The translations under genes and the position numbers were made by a program. From the NCBI GenBank assembly GCA_037039685.1, contig JAWNGF010000002.1:6696001-6760000 (forward strand): a DNA stretch of 64,000 nt. The letters run 5' to 3'. This DNA is from Ceratobasidium sp. AG-K. Lineage: Eukaryota; Basidiomycota; Agaricomycetes; Cantharellales; Ceratobasidiaceae. Of this stretch, positions 24,417 through 36,350 are shown piece by piece (the stretch's first letter is position 1; each line of letters opens with the position of its first letter). The notes beneath the pieces were generated by a model that was not told the DNA's origin, ran no database searches, and was given only the letters and a program-made list of their open reading frames with translations.

Positions 24417-27400
24417 ATGGCGTCCGAATTGGGGTGTCAGCAAACCAACCCGTTTCCAACCCGGTCACCTCGCACTACACACCGTACAATTCCATACCCA
24501 TCGAACCCACCAACCCACGCCCGTGACTCCCTTGTCAGAGGGGATCCTATGCCGAATTTAGTGGCTCCAACGGGCATGCCATCTGTGCAAACGACCTCCA
24601 GCACTCCCCTGCAAAGGAAGTTGGCCACACTCAAAACGGTGCTCCAAACGGCAAGGGCCAGCCTCAAGGGGCTACCCCCTGTACGATCGGCACTCGATGG
24701 ATTGGAAGAGTGTCTCACTCATATGCAGGTACGTTCGTAGCGTTATTTTACTCCGCTCACTACCCGGCGCTAACTCAAATAGATCCGGGAGCAAACTCGC
24801 CACGAGTATGAGGAGATACTGTCGGACCTAACCTACTTAGCGAATCTGATCAAGACGCATGCCAGCGAAAAGAACCCATTTTATGTGCCATATTCAATTA
24901 GCAATATTACAAGGTGTGTAGGACAGCCTGCATCCAGTTCGCAGTTGAGCAAATGAGAGCGCAGGGCCATCGAGGAACAGACGAGCTTCATCAAGGAACG
25001 TCAAGATCAGTCACAGATCAATCAGTTGATCATGGCACAGGATGATGTAGAAGCTGTGATGAAGTGCTATCGCAGGATAGGAGTGCTGTTCCAGCAGCTA
25101 CAGGTGGGTGAAATGACAATCCGATGCGACCTGGGGTATAACAGACCACAGGCAGATATATCTTTGAGTATCTGGGACGTTTTGTGGGAACAACAAATGG
25201 TACGTGCTTACTCAATGTATAAATCTGTTCAACTGGGACGCGAAACCCTCTCGCCTGTAGGATACCCTTATCGAACGCCTCCTGCCGGCATGTGACGCCT
25301 ACCACAACGCAGCGCTTCCTACCTCGGCTACAAAACGCTCTGGATGCACGGAAGGCACCCGTGTTGACCTCCTAGAGACCACGCAAGACTGGAGCCGACA
25401 GGAAGATGCGCCAAAGATCTACTGGCTGAGCGGCATGGTAGGAACCGGCAAGACCACGATCGCCTACACCCTGTGTGAGGTGCTCGAGGAGTACAAGCAA
25501 CTGGCTGCCAGTTTCTTTTGCTCCCAGAACTCACCAAACTGCCGAGACGTCAATCGGATAATACCAACGATCGCGTACCAGCTCGGGCGATATTCAAACC
25601 CTTACCGAAAGGCGCTGTGTGACACGCTGAGGAACGACCCTGACGCTGCGAAGCGGAACATCGAGCAGCAGTTCGAGGCACTGATCTCGAAGCCACTGGC
25701 TGAAATGGGCAAGGCTATGCCGACCGACGTCGTAGTGGTGATTGACGCTCTGGACGAGTGTGAGGACGTGGACGGAACCCGACAGGTGCTGGATTTGCTA
25801 CTCCGATGTGCGGGCAGCCTTCCGATCAAGTTCTTTGTGTCTAGCCGACCAGAGCCTGCCATTGTTACTAGCATGATGACAAGCGAGAGCGCCACTCCTT
25901 CGATTCTTCGATTGCATGACATCGAAACATCCCGTGTGCAAGCAGACATCAAGCGCTATCTCACCGAGGCGCTATCTTCCATCCAGATTACCCCTTCCGA
26001 ACTCGATCAGCTTGCCACTCGATCCGGTGGATTGTTCATATTTGCGGCAACAGCCGTACGATATATCATCCCTCACACGGGTTCCGTAGATCACAGGCAC
26101 CGTTTGGAGGCAGTGCTGAAGCTAGACCCGAGCCACGGACACAAGAGCAACAAAGGCGTCGACAGGCTATACACCGCAATCCTATTGAACGTGTTCGACC
26201 CCGAAGCGTATGAAAGGGAGGAGTTGGAGATGAGGCAGCGTGTGCTTTGGACTGTGGTTTGCGCGAGGGAGCCATTGACGATCTCGGCGCTTGCCGAGGT
26301 TCTTGATGCATCCAGCGACCAAGTGGACATGCTCGCAATACAGCCTCTGCAATCCGTGCTGCACGTTTCTCAAGGGATCAAGCTTGTATCGACCCTTCAC
26401 GCGTCGTTTCCCGACTTCCTGTCCAGCGAGGAACGTGCAGGGAAGTTATACTGCAACAAGGAACCGCACGAGCTGCATTTAGCGGGGTGCTGTTTCAGGC
26501 TCATGGATCGATTGCTGCGGTTTAATATATGCGACCTACAATCGTCGTACGAGTTTGACAGGAGCATTCCTGACATACAAGATCGCGTTGCCCAGAAGAT
26601 CTCGACCGGGCTTTTTTACGTGTGCAGATACTGGAGCGACCACCTGACAAGAAATCCACCCACATCTCCGTTGCTCTCACTTGTCGAATCGTTTCTGGAC
26701 AATCTTCTGCTCTTCTGGATGGAGGTGCTAAGTCTCCAACGGACGACCGGCCACGGGGAAGCCGTGCTAAGTCAGGTGCTAGACTGGCTTCCGGTGAATA
26801 TATAAAATATACTCCCGCTATTGTCCGCTGACAAAATCTCATAGACGCAGGATGAAAGCTCAAGGGTCCAGCACTTCACATACGACGCCCGCAACTTTCT
26901 CACCACCTTTGCCGGCAATCCCACCTCCCTCTCCACCCCGCATATATACATATCTGTACTACCATTCACACCAAAGCAAAGCTTGGTGTATACCACCTAC
27001 TGGCCGCGGACACGGGGGTTGCTTCGAGTCGAAGGGGCAGCGATGGACACAAGAAGCAAGTCGGCACTTGCATCCTGGTCAGTGGGAGGAGCGGTGAAAT
27101 GCCTAGCCCTATCAAACGATGGAAAGCGTGTTGTTTCTGGTTCGGACCGCAACGAAGTGAGAATATGGGACATATCTAACGGAACTTGCGTCTTGGGACC
27201 GCTGAAGGGCCACAAAGAACCGGTTTTGTCAATTGCATATTCCTCAGACGGTACTCGGATCGCGTCCGGTTCCAGGGACCGTACAATTTGTATGTGGGAT
27301 GCAAACAAAGGCAGCTTGACCGCTGGCCCTCTTCGTGGTCATGCCCAAGCGGTCCTCTCTGTCGCATTTTCACCCGATGGAGCCTGCCTTGCTTCAGGCT

Positions 27401-29091
27401 CGGACGACCAGACCATTCGCATTTGGGACGTACGCTCGGGTGCCCTAGTCGGCGAGCCCCTCGAGGCACATCAGGAGGCCATGCAGTCAATTACGTTTTC
27501 ACCCGACGGCGAGTGTCTTGCCTCTGGGTCGGCCGACTGCACAATCCGTGTCTGGGACTGGAAGCAAAGGACGATGGCACTGGGACAATTTGAAGGGCAT
27601 ACAGGTGCCGTGTACTGCATCGCATACTCTAGCGACGGGCATCGTCTGGTGTCTGGGTCGGCAGATGGAACAGCTCGAGTGTGGGACTCGTCGGATGGCA
27701 CATTGCTGGCAAATCCGTTCGAGGGTCATACCGGCCCCGTCTCATGCGTTTCATTCTCGCCCAACGGCACTCGAGTTGCATCGGGTTCATGGGATCTCAC
27801 AGTCCGCGTATGGGATGCTGAGAGCGGGTCGTTGGTGGCTGGGCCATTCGAGGGACATGGTGACTGGATCAACTCAGTACTATTCACAACAGACGGCACT
27901 CGCATCTTATCCGGTTCCGACGACGGCACGATCCGTGTTTGGGATGCGCGCCACGAGACAACAGGCGCTTCCGAGTCGTTGGGGCTCACCGGCGGCATCT
28001 ACTCTGTTTCGCTGTCGCCCGACGGCACGCGCCTTGTATCTGGCTTGAACGACAAGACGATCTGTGTGTGGGACACGCATGATGGCGCACTGGTCGCCGG
28101 TCCGTTCAGAGGTCACACTAAATCAGTAATCTCGGTGGCATTCTCGCCCGACGGAGCACGTATCGTGTCAGGCGCTCATGATTACACCCTGCGCACATGG
28201 GATGCGTCCACCGGCACTTTGCTTGTCGGCCCGATCGAGGGTCACACCCGTTCGGTCCGGTCGGTTGCATTTTCGCCCACCCGCGATGGCAGCCAAATTG
28301 CATCCGGTTCTGATGACAAAACCATCCGACTATGGGACTCGTGCACCGGTGCATCGGTTGCCGAACCGTTGTTAGGCCACACCAGCATTGTCCTATCAAT
28401 CGCGTACTCACCCGACGGCGCTCGCATCGTCTCCGGCTCCGGGGACAACACGGTCCGAATGTGGGACGCCAACGCCGGCACTCCGCTTTGGACATACGAC
28501 ACTCACACCCACTGGGTCAACTGTGTGGCGTTTTCAATCGATGGGACGCGAGTTATGTCTGGCTCGAATGACTGTTCCATCCTGGTGTTTGACGCGCGTG
28601 ACGGTGCGGTGCTGCATGGTCCGTTCACTGGCCATACCAGAGAGATCTCCTCTGTCGCATTCTCCCCCGATGGAACGCGCGCTGTCTCTGGCTCTGAGGA
28701 TAAAACAGTGTGGTGTGTGGGATGTGGAGAGAGTGGCATGCCGGTGGGTGGTCCACTCAAGGGTCACACCAGTTCTGTCAAGTCTGTCGCATTCTCCCCT
28801 GACGGTGCACGTATCATTTCTGTCGATGCAACGGTGCGAATTTGGGACCTAGCAGCAGCAACCCAAGCAAACGGATCCGATGGCTGGTCTATCGACTACG
28901 GCGGGTGGCTGACCAACTCGTACTCGCAGCGCCTGTTCTGGGTGCCATCTGATCTACACCCCCGTTTTGGCTTCCTTACTTCTTCCACACCGATCGTGAT
29001 AAACGCCGACTGTACGACTAGCAATGAACCCTCCACGCTGCTAGGCGATCGGTGGCAAGATTGCTGGCGTCCGCCAAATGCCTTACCTTGA
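24417..29091 (+). CDS. NACHT-WD40 receptor (NLR-like STAND), copy 1
   Basis: Fungal NLR-like STAND ATPase of the HET-E/HNWD architecture, a class linked to non-self recognition and regulated cell death. Exons: 24417-24728, 24783-24913, 24965-25103, 25152-25199, 25261-26793, 26845-29091, giving 1469 aa. In-frame ATGs at 24303 and 24549 are alternatives. The N-terminal helical region (about 1-230) has no domain I can name. NACHT follows, with Walker A GMVGTGKTT (about 268-276) and Walker B VVVVIDALDECED (about 366-378). A helical linker leads to 14 WD40 repeats (about 805-1390), enough for two seven-blade propellers. A conserved tail after the propellers is shared with copy 2. Repeat 13 is damaged by a compensated frameshift (see findings). 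The WD40 array is the presumed ligand sensor. The effector output is unknown. Confidence 0.9.
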
Positions 29092-31434
29092 TTAGTCCGC
29101 CCCTTATTGCTCTTTTGCGCTTGCTTGAACTCCCTTTTGTTATCCAGACTCTCACGATACTACCGCGTGTGCTCCCGTGTCTGATTGATTGGTGTAAATT
29201 AAACCTTTTGATACCAAATAAAAATCTGCTTGCTTCAGGATCCTACCCCGCTTCCATGCCGACGTCGATCAGCGTTCCTCGCTACCCCGCAACCGCCCGC
29301 AATGTCGGCTTTGCGCCAGCAAGCTGCCCCCGCATTCTTCCACCTTCCGGTCCAGTCTCAATGACCGCATAGCCAAGAATCTGGCTCGCCGTTTTTTTAG
29401 AATAAACATTGCCGTGTATCACCTGTTATTTCTTTTCAGGAAGTATCCTTTCGGGTGGCTGTCCCCACTGCCCTCAAGCGATCCCTTGGGAGAGCCACAT
29501 TCATTTTCCTCCTCACTTTTATCACGTAGAAAGTTGTACCTATAGTTGGTGCTTGCGGTTAGGCACTCGAATAGCGCCTCTGAGCTCAATCAGTCCTGGA
29601 ACATATCCGTCGTTCGGTCCAAATCTTTGTACAGGGCCAGACCGCCAGCCTGTATGCTATATTCTAGTTTTGTCTCGTCATTATCATGGCACAACCACAA
29701 TACTGTAAATCTGCATTCGGGTAGACGTGAACGGAGTTACGTTGTCATCAGACCAGGAGAACGGATTGAACACAAAGCGGGCACCGACAGAGACTATGTC
29801 TAAACTGTCTGAGATACCATTTTGCATGCGTTGTGTGTTTTCCAGGTTGCGCTGGGCCATAGTAGTCGGAAAGCCATGTGAGGAAGTTGGGGAATGTTTT
29901 GCGTGATGCTTACTGGGAGCTCGATTTCCAGTTGGGTTTGAAGGTCCACCTTATTGACGGTTGGCTATTGGATGATACAGTTAACACGATGTGCTCACGT
30001 TCCTTCGACGGGCCTTGGCGTACATGTCTAATATCCATGGCTCGAGATGCTCGGATGTCTCGCTCGTTTGACTGGCGAGTGTGATTCGCGACTCGCCCCC
30101 GGTCTTGATCAACCCTGTCCGGACCCAAACGTGAGATGCGAGGGTGTCGAGCGGCTGGAACCCGACTTACCGTGTACTTGTTCCAGAATGATATCTAACT
30201 GCTTCTTGACTCTAGATGTCGGCGAAGGACGGAGATCCGCACATCGTTTCCCACAAGGCAAAGTAGTTTAGCGAGTCAATCGAGTGTAGGCAAGGGACGA
30301 TCTGCGGAACGTGATTGAGGGGTTCCGATCAAGTACGAGTACAGCTGGTGAGAATGGTTTGGACAATCTATTTGGGCCAGGTTTTGATGCTAGTGGTATA
30401 GTCGCAAACGGGGCGTCGGCAGGGGGCGGTGGTGGACGGATGGGGGTGAGACATTGTCGGCCCGATGCCACCCGAGTCGCAGAGCTTTCCTCTAGGTTAA
30501 TCGGCGAGCAGAGATGGAAATTGGTCCGTCCGGTTGATGCAGTGAGCGCGGCCTGAGGATCGCAAGAGTCGAGAGCGAATACTGTAGCTGGCTGGTATCG
30601 GGAACAAGGACAGAATGGGAATTGGATTGATGGAGAGTTGGATTTGAACCCTCTTCAGGGCCGAGGACGTCATCGAATGAACATCCCTTGACGCGACGAC
30701 CACCTCGAGCCTGTTCTTATGGCGAGCACCACAGCTGGAACCAGATATTTACGTGAAAAAAAAACCCCCTTAGTTAATATTACGGTAAAAAGCGTTGATG
30801 GTCGATGGACAAGGGTAGAACACGGCCGAATCGCTCGAGCGCCAGGCGGGGGCGTTTATGTTTGTTGGGCACACTGACTATTCCGAGCACAGCAGATCGG
30901 TGCTAGTACGTACCCGCATTCTTTATCCACGTCCTCAGCTGTTCAGGCAGCGCTGTTTGTGGCCTTGTAACACGCCCCGCGATTGCGGTGAGTTGCTTCT
31001 TTCTCTAACCGAGCATTGAGCTCACTCAACCAGGCATTCCAGCTCCAAAACAAGTCTCTTCAGCTGCTCCGTTCCCCAGCCTCCTGGTTCCCACTCGATA
31101 GCCCCTTGGTACCGTGCTCATGCGAGAATCAGGGCCACTTCGCGTGCCGGGGTTGAGGTGCGCTCAGACAAAGAGCACGATCGCCCGGGCTTCCGTAGAC
31201 GACTGGCGACGAGGCGAGCGGGATTCGAACCACAGCAATGCGCAAGATGTTTTCGTCAGCCTGACTTACGAGCGAGCACCCGACTCGCGCCTCTAGCACG
31301 AATCGGGGAATCCTACCAGGCAAGAAAAGGCGAGAGCTGCCGCGGGTCTGGAAGCTGGATCCTTGGCACGGGAGCTGTGAGTTTCGTTACGGTTCCGTGG
31401 ACCTTCACAGGCTGACATCGCCCAAGTGCTTCTC
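29092..31434. other. Intergenic, 2.3 kb, between NLR copy 1 and copia
   Basis: No protein gene is recognised. The region carries the second copy of the short segment seen at 23861 (29248-29289). At 31211-31293 there is a tRNA-like stretch on the minus strand that does not fold as a tRNA (see rejected items). Confidence 0.4.
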
Positions 31435-31439
31435 CCGCC

Positions 31440-31707
31440 TGTTGCGATATGCGCAGTGCCGGGCTAGATAATCGTGTATCTCAGCTCGTGCTACTTGAGA
31501 GTAGAGAACTTGTATATATATACCTAGATAATCGTGTATCTACAGGTAATATAAGTAATAGAAAATGAAAAGAAACATCTAAACTATACCTCAGCTCGTG
31601 CTACTTGAGAGTAGAGAACTGAGGAAAACTTTCTCCGAAGCTCGAGACCATGTGGAACGCAATCACGTGATGCGCATATATCTACGTATAAGACTGTATA
31701 TTCAACA
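31440..31707 (-). repeat. Copia LTR (3' LTR of the element)
   Basis: 268 bp with TGTTG...CAACA ends. It is identical to 36078-36345 except C at 31473 against T at 36111. It contains internal duplications: a 30-bp block at 31481-31510 and 31591-31620, and CTAGATAATCGTGTATCT at 31464 and 31524. CACGTG occurs inside ATCACGTGAT. Confidence 0.97.
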
Positions 31708-31719
31708 CACCCACTCAGG
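31708..31719 (-). promoter_or_regulatory. Polypurine tract of copia element
   Basis: On the minus strand the bases directly before the 3' LTR read CCTGAGTGGGTG. This purine-rich stretch sits where the plus-strand primer of an LTR retrotransposon is expected. Confidence 0.6.
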
Positions 31720-31745
31720 ATTAGACAAAAAATGAAAAGAAATTT

Positions 31746-34700
31746 TCAAAACATTCCCATCCCAGCAATGAAGCCGGGGAATTTGACGCGTCCGAGTGGT
31801 TTGGTAAGCGCATCGGCGACCTGTTGGTCGGTCGGAATAAATTTGAGATCGACCTCGCGAAGAGCAATCACTTCTCGAATGAAATGATGTTTGACTCGTA
31901 TATGCTTCGTATTTTGATGATTTACGGGGTTTTTGGCCAATGCGATACTCAATTGATTGTCGGTAAGCAAGGTTGTCGGACCTTTGGACAAAAATCCGAG
32001 TTCATCAAGGAATTGACGAAGCCAAATCAATTGGCGGGCGGCGCTCGCAGCGGCGACGTATTCGGCCTCGGTACTCGATAAGGAAACTGTTGGTTGCTTA
32101 CGGGATGACCAAGCGACGCTCCCTCCGGCACGTTGGAAGATCCAGCCGGTAGTCGATCGGCTTGTATTCGGATCGCCAGCGTAGTCAGAGTCAACGTATC
32201 CGATCGGGTCGGACGATTTTGATCGTTCAAATACGATCCCGAGTGCCTTCGTGCCTTGTAGGTACCGCAAAACTCGCTTGAAAGCTGACCAATGCTCGTC
32301 GCCAGGATTAGCGGCGTGTTGGGCAAGCAAACCGGTCGCAAAAGCGATATCAGGACAGGTCGAAATCATCGCATACATGAGCGATCCGACACCACGCTGA
32401 TAAAGCGTTCGATTGACAGTAGGAGCATTGAGTTTGGGCAGGTTTGGGGTCTCTGCCATTGGCGTGTCCCACGGTTTGGCCTCGGTCATGCTGAATCAAG
32501 CTAGTATATCGCTAATATATCGCTTTTGACAAAACTTGAGTGTGCCAGCTTCGCGATTTCGCTTGATTTCGACACCAATGAATATGCGTGCCTCGCCTAG
32601 ATCGACAATATCGAATGATTTGCGCATTTTCGACTTGATTTCCTCCAGAAATGAAAGAGGTTTACCAGCGAGTAGCATGTCGTCCACATGAGCTAAAATT
32701 ATCGCCAAGTTATCGCCATCGCGTTGAATGAATACGGCGTGATCGCTTTCGGTCCGTGTGAATCCGATCGCCTCAAGAACCTCTTTAAGTCAAAGGTAAA
32801 ACACTCGGGCGGCTTGTTTCAGACCGATAATGCCTTAACGAGTTGCCAGACATGATTGCCTTTGGCAAACCCCTCGGGTTGCTCCATATAGAGCTCCTCC
32901 TCGACAACGCCATGCAGGAACGCAGTCTTGATGTCGAGTTGAAGTAACTCAAGGTCTTCACTCGCGACGATGCTGAAAAGCACCCTATATGCGTCTGATG
33001 CGGCTACTGGCAACGATATCTTGACATAATCGACACCTGGAGCCTGCAGGAATCCCTTGGCGACGAGTCTAGCCTTGTACTTGAGGATTTCGCCATCGAC
33101 ATCGCGCTTGTATGCATACACCCATCGACATTTGATAACTCGCTTGTGGCTCGGTCTATCGGCCGGTTTCCAAACTTTGTGCTCGGTAATCGACTTTATC
33201 TCCTCGATCATCGCCTCGAGCCATAGATTGGCGTCTGGACGCGCCATCGCTTCAGCATAGGTGTCGGGGGGATGCTCAATTAGCACATTCATGGCGCTCT
33301 CGGTCGTTGGCTTATCGGCTCGCGTGGCAGTCTCGTTCTGCGCACCCACTTCAGCTCTGTATCGTGTCGGCGGTCTCGTAACTCGACCTGATCGACGTGG
33401 AGGCTTGGGCTGAGTTACTGGCGGCTCTGGCACGACGGGGGAATCGCTTGCCGGCTCGATCTCGGGCTTGCTATTCGACTCTTCTGGCTCGGACTCGGAC
33501 TCGGATTCTTGCTCGTTTACTGACTCTTGGCGCTCTGGCTCGGTTTCTGACTCGACGGCGACCTCAGGCATTGGCTCTTGGCGTTCTTGATCGCCCACTT
33601 GCTCTGGGAACTCGTCCTCGAAGTCCTCGATGATCACTTGCTGTCAGGTTTTGCCTCCTTCATCAAATACAACGTCGCGTGAGGTGATTACGCAACCAAT
33701 TGGGCGCTGGATAAGCATGTGCGCCTTGCGACCTGGAGCGAATCCGAGGTAAGTGCATTCGAGCGATCTTGCCTGCAGCTTGGTACGTTGGCCATCGGGT
33801 ACTCAAACCCATGCCTTGCAGCCAAAAGTTCGGATTCGGGAGACATCGGGTAACTTGCCCGTGAATACCTCGTCCGGGGTTTTGCCGTCAAGCGACCGTT
33901 TTGGCGTCACATTCCAGATGTATGCGGCATGGACGATGGCAAACCCCCAGAACTTGTCGGGTAAGTCTGCATCTGCTCGCATTGTCCGTTGGCTGTCGTT
34001 TAATGTGTGAATCGCTCGCTCTGCAACGCCATTGCTGGCCGATGAGTCCGCCTCGGTCTTTTGGTGTTCGATTCCGTGCGACTTGAGCCACGCTTCGAAT
34101 GCGTTCGATGCGTATTCGCCTCCGCCATCGGTTCGTAAGTGCTTGATTTGCTTGCCCGTTTGATTCTCCGCTGACGCTTTTAGCTCTTTGAAGTGCATCG
34201 CATATTTGTTCTTGTGCTTAAGTAAGTGCACGAACATTTTGCGGGACTTATCATCGATTGTGACGGTGAAGTACTGATAGCCTTGAATCGCTTGAACAGC
34301 GACAGGCCCGTGTAGGTCGCTATGGAGTAGCTCAAGTACGTCGGACGCTCGATTTGTTGACGTCGGAAACGGGGCACGAGTCTGTTTGCCCTTGAGGCAC
34401 GGCTCGCATTTCGATTGCGGCGGTAAGCGACTTCCTACAATATCCATTCCTTGAACGGCGCCTTTTCTGACCATATCCAGCACGTATTTGTAGTTTATGT
34501 GGCCTAGGCGGCGATGCCAGGTATGTAGGTCGGCTCGAGCGATGTGACTGGCGGTATATGTGATGAACTTGTTTGCTTCTAGGTCGTCCTTATCGTTCAG
34601 GCCCTCCGGCTCAACAGTGGCAAGGTGAGCGGTCGGTTCGGCATGTTTAACTCGCGCATTTAGTCGGTAAAGCTTGACACCTAACTCGCATGCATAGCCG

Positions 34701-36073
34701 ATCTCGGGTCCACGGCCCTTGTCCTCGAGGAGCCTGGCATCCTTGTCGCCAAATAGAACGAAGGTGCCAGTTTTGGCAAGCTGTTTGACCGACATGAGGC
34801 TCGCATGCAGTCCCGGTACGTGTAGTACACCGTCAATGAACATTTCGGTCTCCTGACGGGCTTCGTTGCATAGCGTAAGCAGCACACGGCCGATTCCGGT
34901 CGCATTAGTCAGGTTCCCGTTGCCCACTCAAACTGGGATTGGTGGTACCAATGGCTGGTAAGTCGAGAACCATGCTCGATTTCGAGTCATATGTTTTGAC
35001 GCGCCAGAGTCGAGCAGCCACGTGTCTCGGGCAGACGGATCGTCCACGGCCGGCATCGCATATAGCGACGGCATATCCTCGGGTTCAGCGGGTGTCAGAG
35101 CCACTTTGGCTGACTCGGTTTTAGGTGCAGTACTCAATTCGCTCGGTTTCGGCTCGTTTGACTTAGCAGCTCGTCGCTTTTGGTGCGGTCCAGTCCCTTC
35201 GGCTCCGCCTCCTTTCGCCCAGCATTCCTTCTTGGTGTGCCCGGGCTTGGCGCAGTTATCGCATAAGGGGCCTTTCGCCTTTTTCTTCCCTTTCGGATCG
35301 CTCGGTTTCTTGGATTTCGGCTTGGGAGCTTGAGCATACATCGCAGTGAGTCCGTCGCCTGTCTTCCGTCGTTCCTCTTCAGTAAAGGCGGCATTTGTGA
35401 CCATTTCCGAGGTAATGAGTCCGGTCTGGGTGGATGTCTGGAGGATCGTACTGACAATCGCATAGGACGGGGGGAGCGCATTCATGAAGACTTGGGCAAG
35501 CAGTAGGTCGGTAACGGGCTCGCCGAGGGTCTTCATTTTCGAGGCAATCGATCGGATGCGATTGAAACCAGCAGATAAGTTTTCTTCCTCCTCGATTTTC
35601 GCGCTCATGAGTTGCTTATAGCAGAAAGAAAGCGACTGCATTCCTTTCCCTTCCCAGCGCTCAACAACTTTCGTCCACGCCTCGTGCGCCGATGTCGTCT
35701 CCCTCACGTCGGCCATCGCTCCGTCTTCCATGTTCAAGGTAATTTGAGCGAATGCATCATCGTCTCGTTTCTGCCAGTTTTCGATTTCGGTTTTATTGGC
35801 TGACACTTTGACAGAGTCCTTTTTATCGATCTCGGTGAGTGGTTCAGGCTGTCTTTCGGTGCCATAAGCGATTTTGAGCAGTCCTCGTATGCATAGGACC
35901 GTCGTTTGGCGGAATTTCCACGAATCGTAGTTGGATCCGTTGTCCTTCAAGAGCGGAATCTCGTAGGTTTTCTTACTAAGGTAAGCGTCGGTCGATGCCA
36001 TTGTTGGGGTAGTAACGTTTACAGCGTTCACTGGGTCCTCTTCTGCTTCACTTTTGACGCTACCAGGGCTCAT
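31746..36073 (-). pseudogene. Copia gag-pol polyprotein, interrupted
   Basis: One long reading frame from gag (start ATG at 36073; a later candidate start begins MASTDAYLSKK) to the pol stop at 31746. Gag has a CX2CX4HX4C zinc knuckle (about 35224-35265). Protease has LLDSGASKH (about 35000). Integrase has the HHCC region (HRRLGH...CEPC), then SDLHG, TDGGGEY and the late Glu. Reverse transcriptase has HVDDMLLAG. RNase H contains LLTDNQLS. In-frame TGA codons lie at 34928-34930, 33803-33805, 33644-33646, 32790-32792 and 32496-32498, and one base is missing near 32830. Each TGA aligns with a position where CGA (Arg) would read naturally, so C-to-T transition is the likely cause. The copy cannot make an intact polyprotein. 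Confidence 0.93.
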
Positions 36074-36077
36074 AACC
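36066..36077 (-). promoter_or_regulatory. Copia primer-binding site (half initiator-tRNA type)
   Basis: Directly after the 5' LTR the minus strand reads GGTTATGAGCCC, which is complementary to the anticodon region GGGCTCATAACC typical of initiator tRNA-Met. This matches copia-type priming by an internally cleaved tRNA. The gag ATG at 36073 lies inside this site. Confidence 0.75.
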
Positions 36078-36345
36078 TGTTGCGATATGCGCAGTGCCGG
36101 GCTAGATAATTGTGTATCTCAGCTCGTGCTACTTGAGAGTAGAGAACTTGTATATATATACCTAGATAATCGTGTATCTACAGGTAATATAAGTAATAGA
36201 AAATGAAAAGAAACATCTAAACTATACCTCAGCTCGTGCTACTTGAGAGTAGAGAACTGAGGAAAACTTTCTCCGAAGCTCGAGACCATGTGGAACGCAA
36301 TCACGTGATGCGCATATATCTACGTATAAGACTGTATATTCAACA
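36078..36345 (-). repeat. Copia LTR (5' LTR of the element)
   Basis: 268 bp, TGTTG...CAACA. It pairs with 31440-31707 and differs by one CpG-to-TpG change at 36111. Confidence 0.97.
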
Positions 36346-36350
36346 CCGCC

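Larger units (their letters stand above)
31435..36350 (-). mobile_element. Ty1/copia LTR retrotransposon, full length, inactivated
   Basis: A complete element of 4906 bp (31440-36345) lies on the minus strand between two 268-bp LTRs and is flanked by a 5-bp target duplication CCGCC (31435-31439 and 36346-36350). The order gag, protease, integrase, reverse transcriptase, RNase H identifies Ty1/copia. The LTRs differ at a single base, so insertion is recent. The coding region nevertheless has five in-frame TGA codons and one frameshift. It sits between the two NACHT-WD40 paralogues. Confidence 0.96.

Noticed and set aside
31211..31293. tRNA-like stretch on the minus strand (83 nt, T-loop word GGTTCGAATCC and ends GAGGCG / CGCCTC)
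   Set aside because: The acceptor ends pair at 6 of 7 positions and the length fits a class II tRNA, but no anticodon stem or proper T-stem forms. At best it is a decayed tRNA or a tRNA-derived repeat.
31440..36345. Programmed stop readthrough between gag and pol of the copia element
   Set aside because: Five separate TGA codons, several deep inside pol domains, plus a frameshift cannot be programmed recoding.
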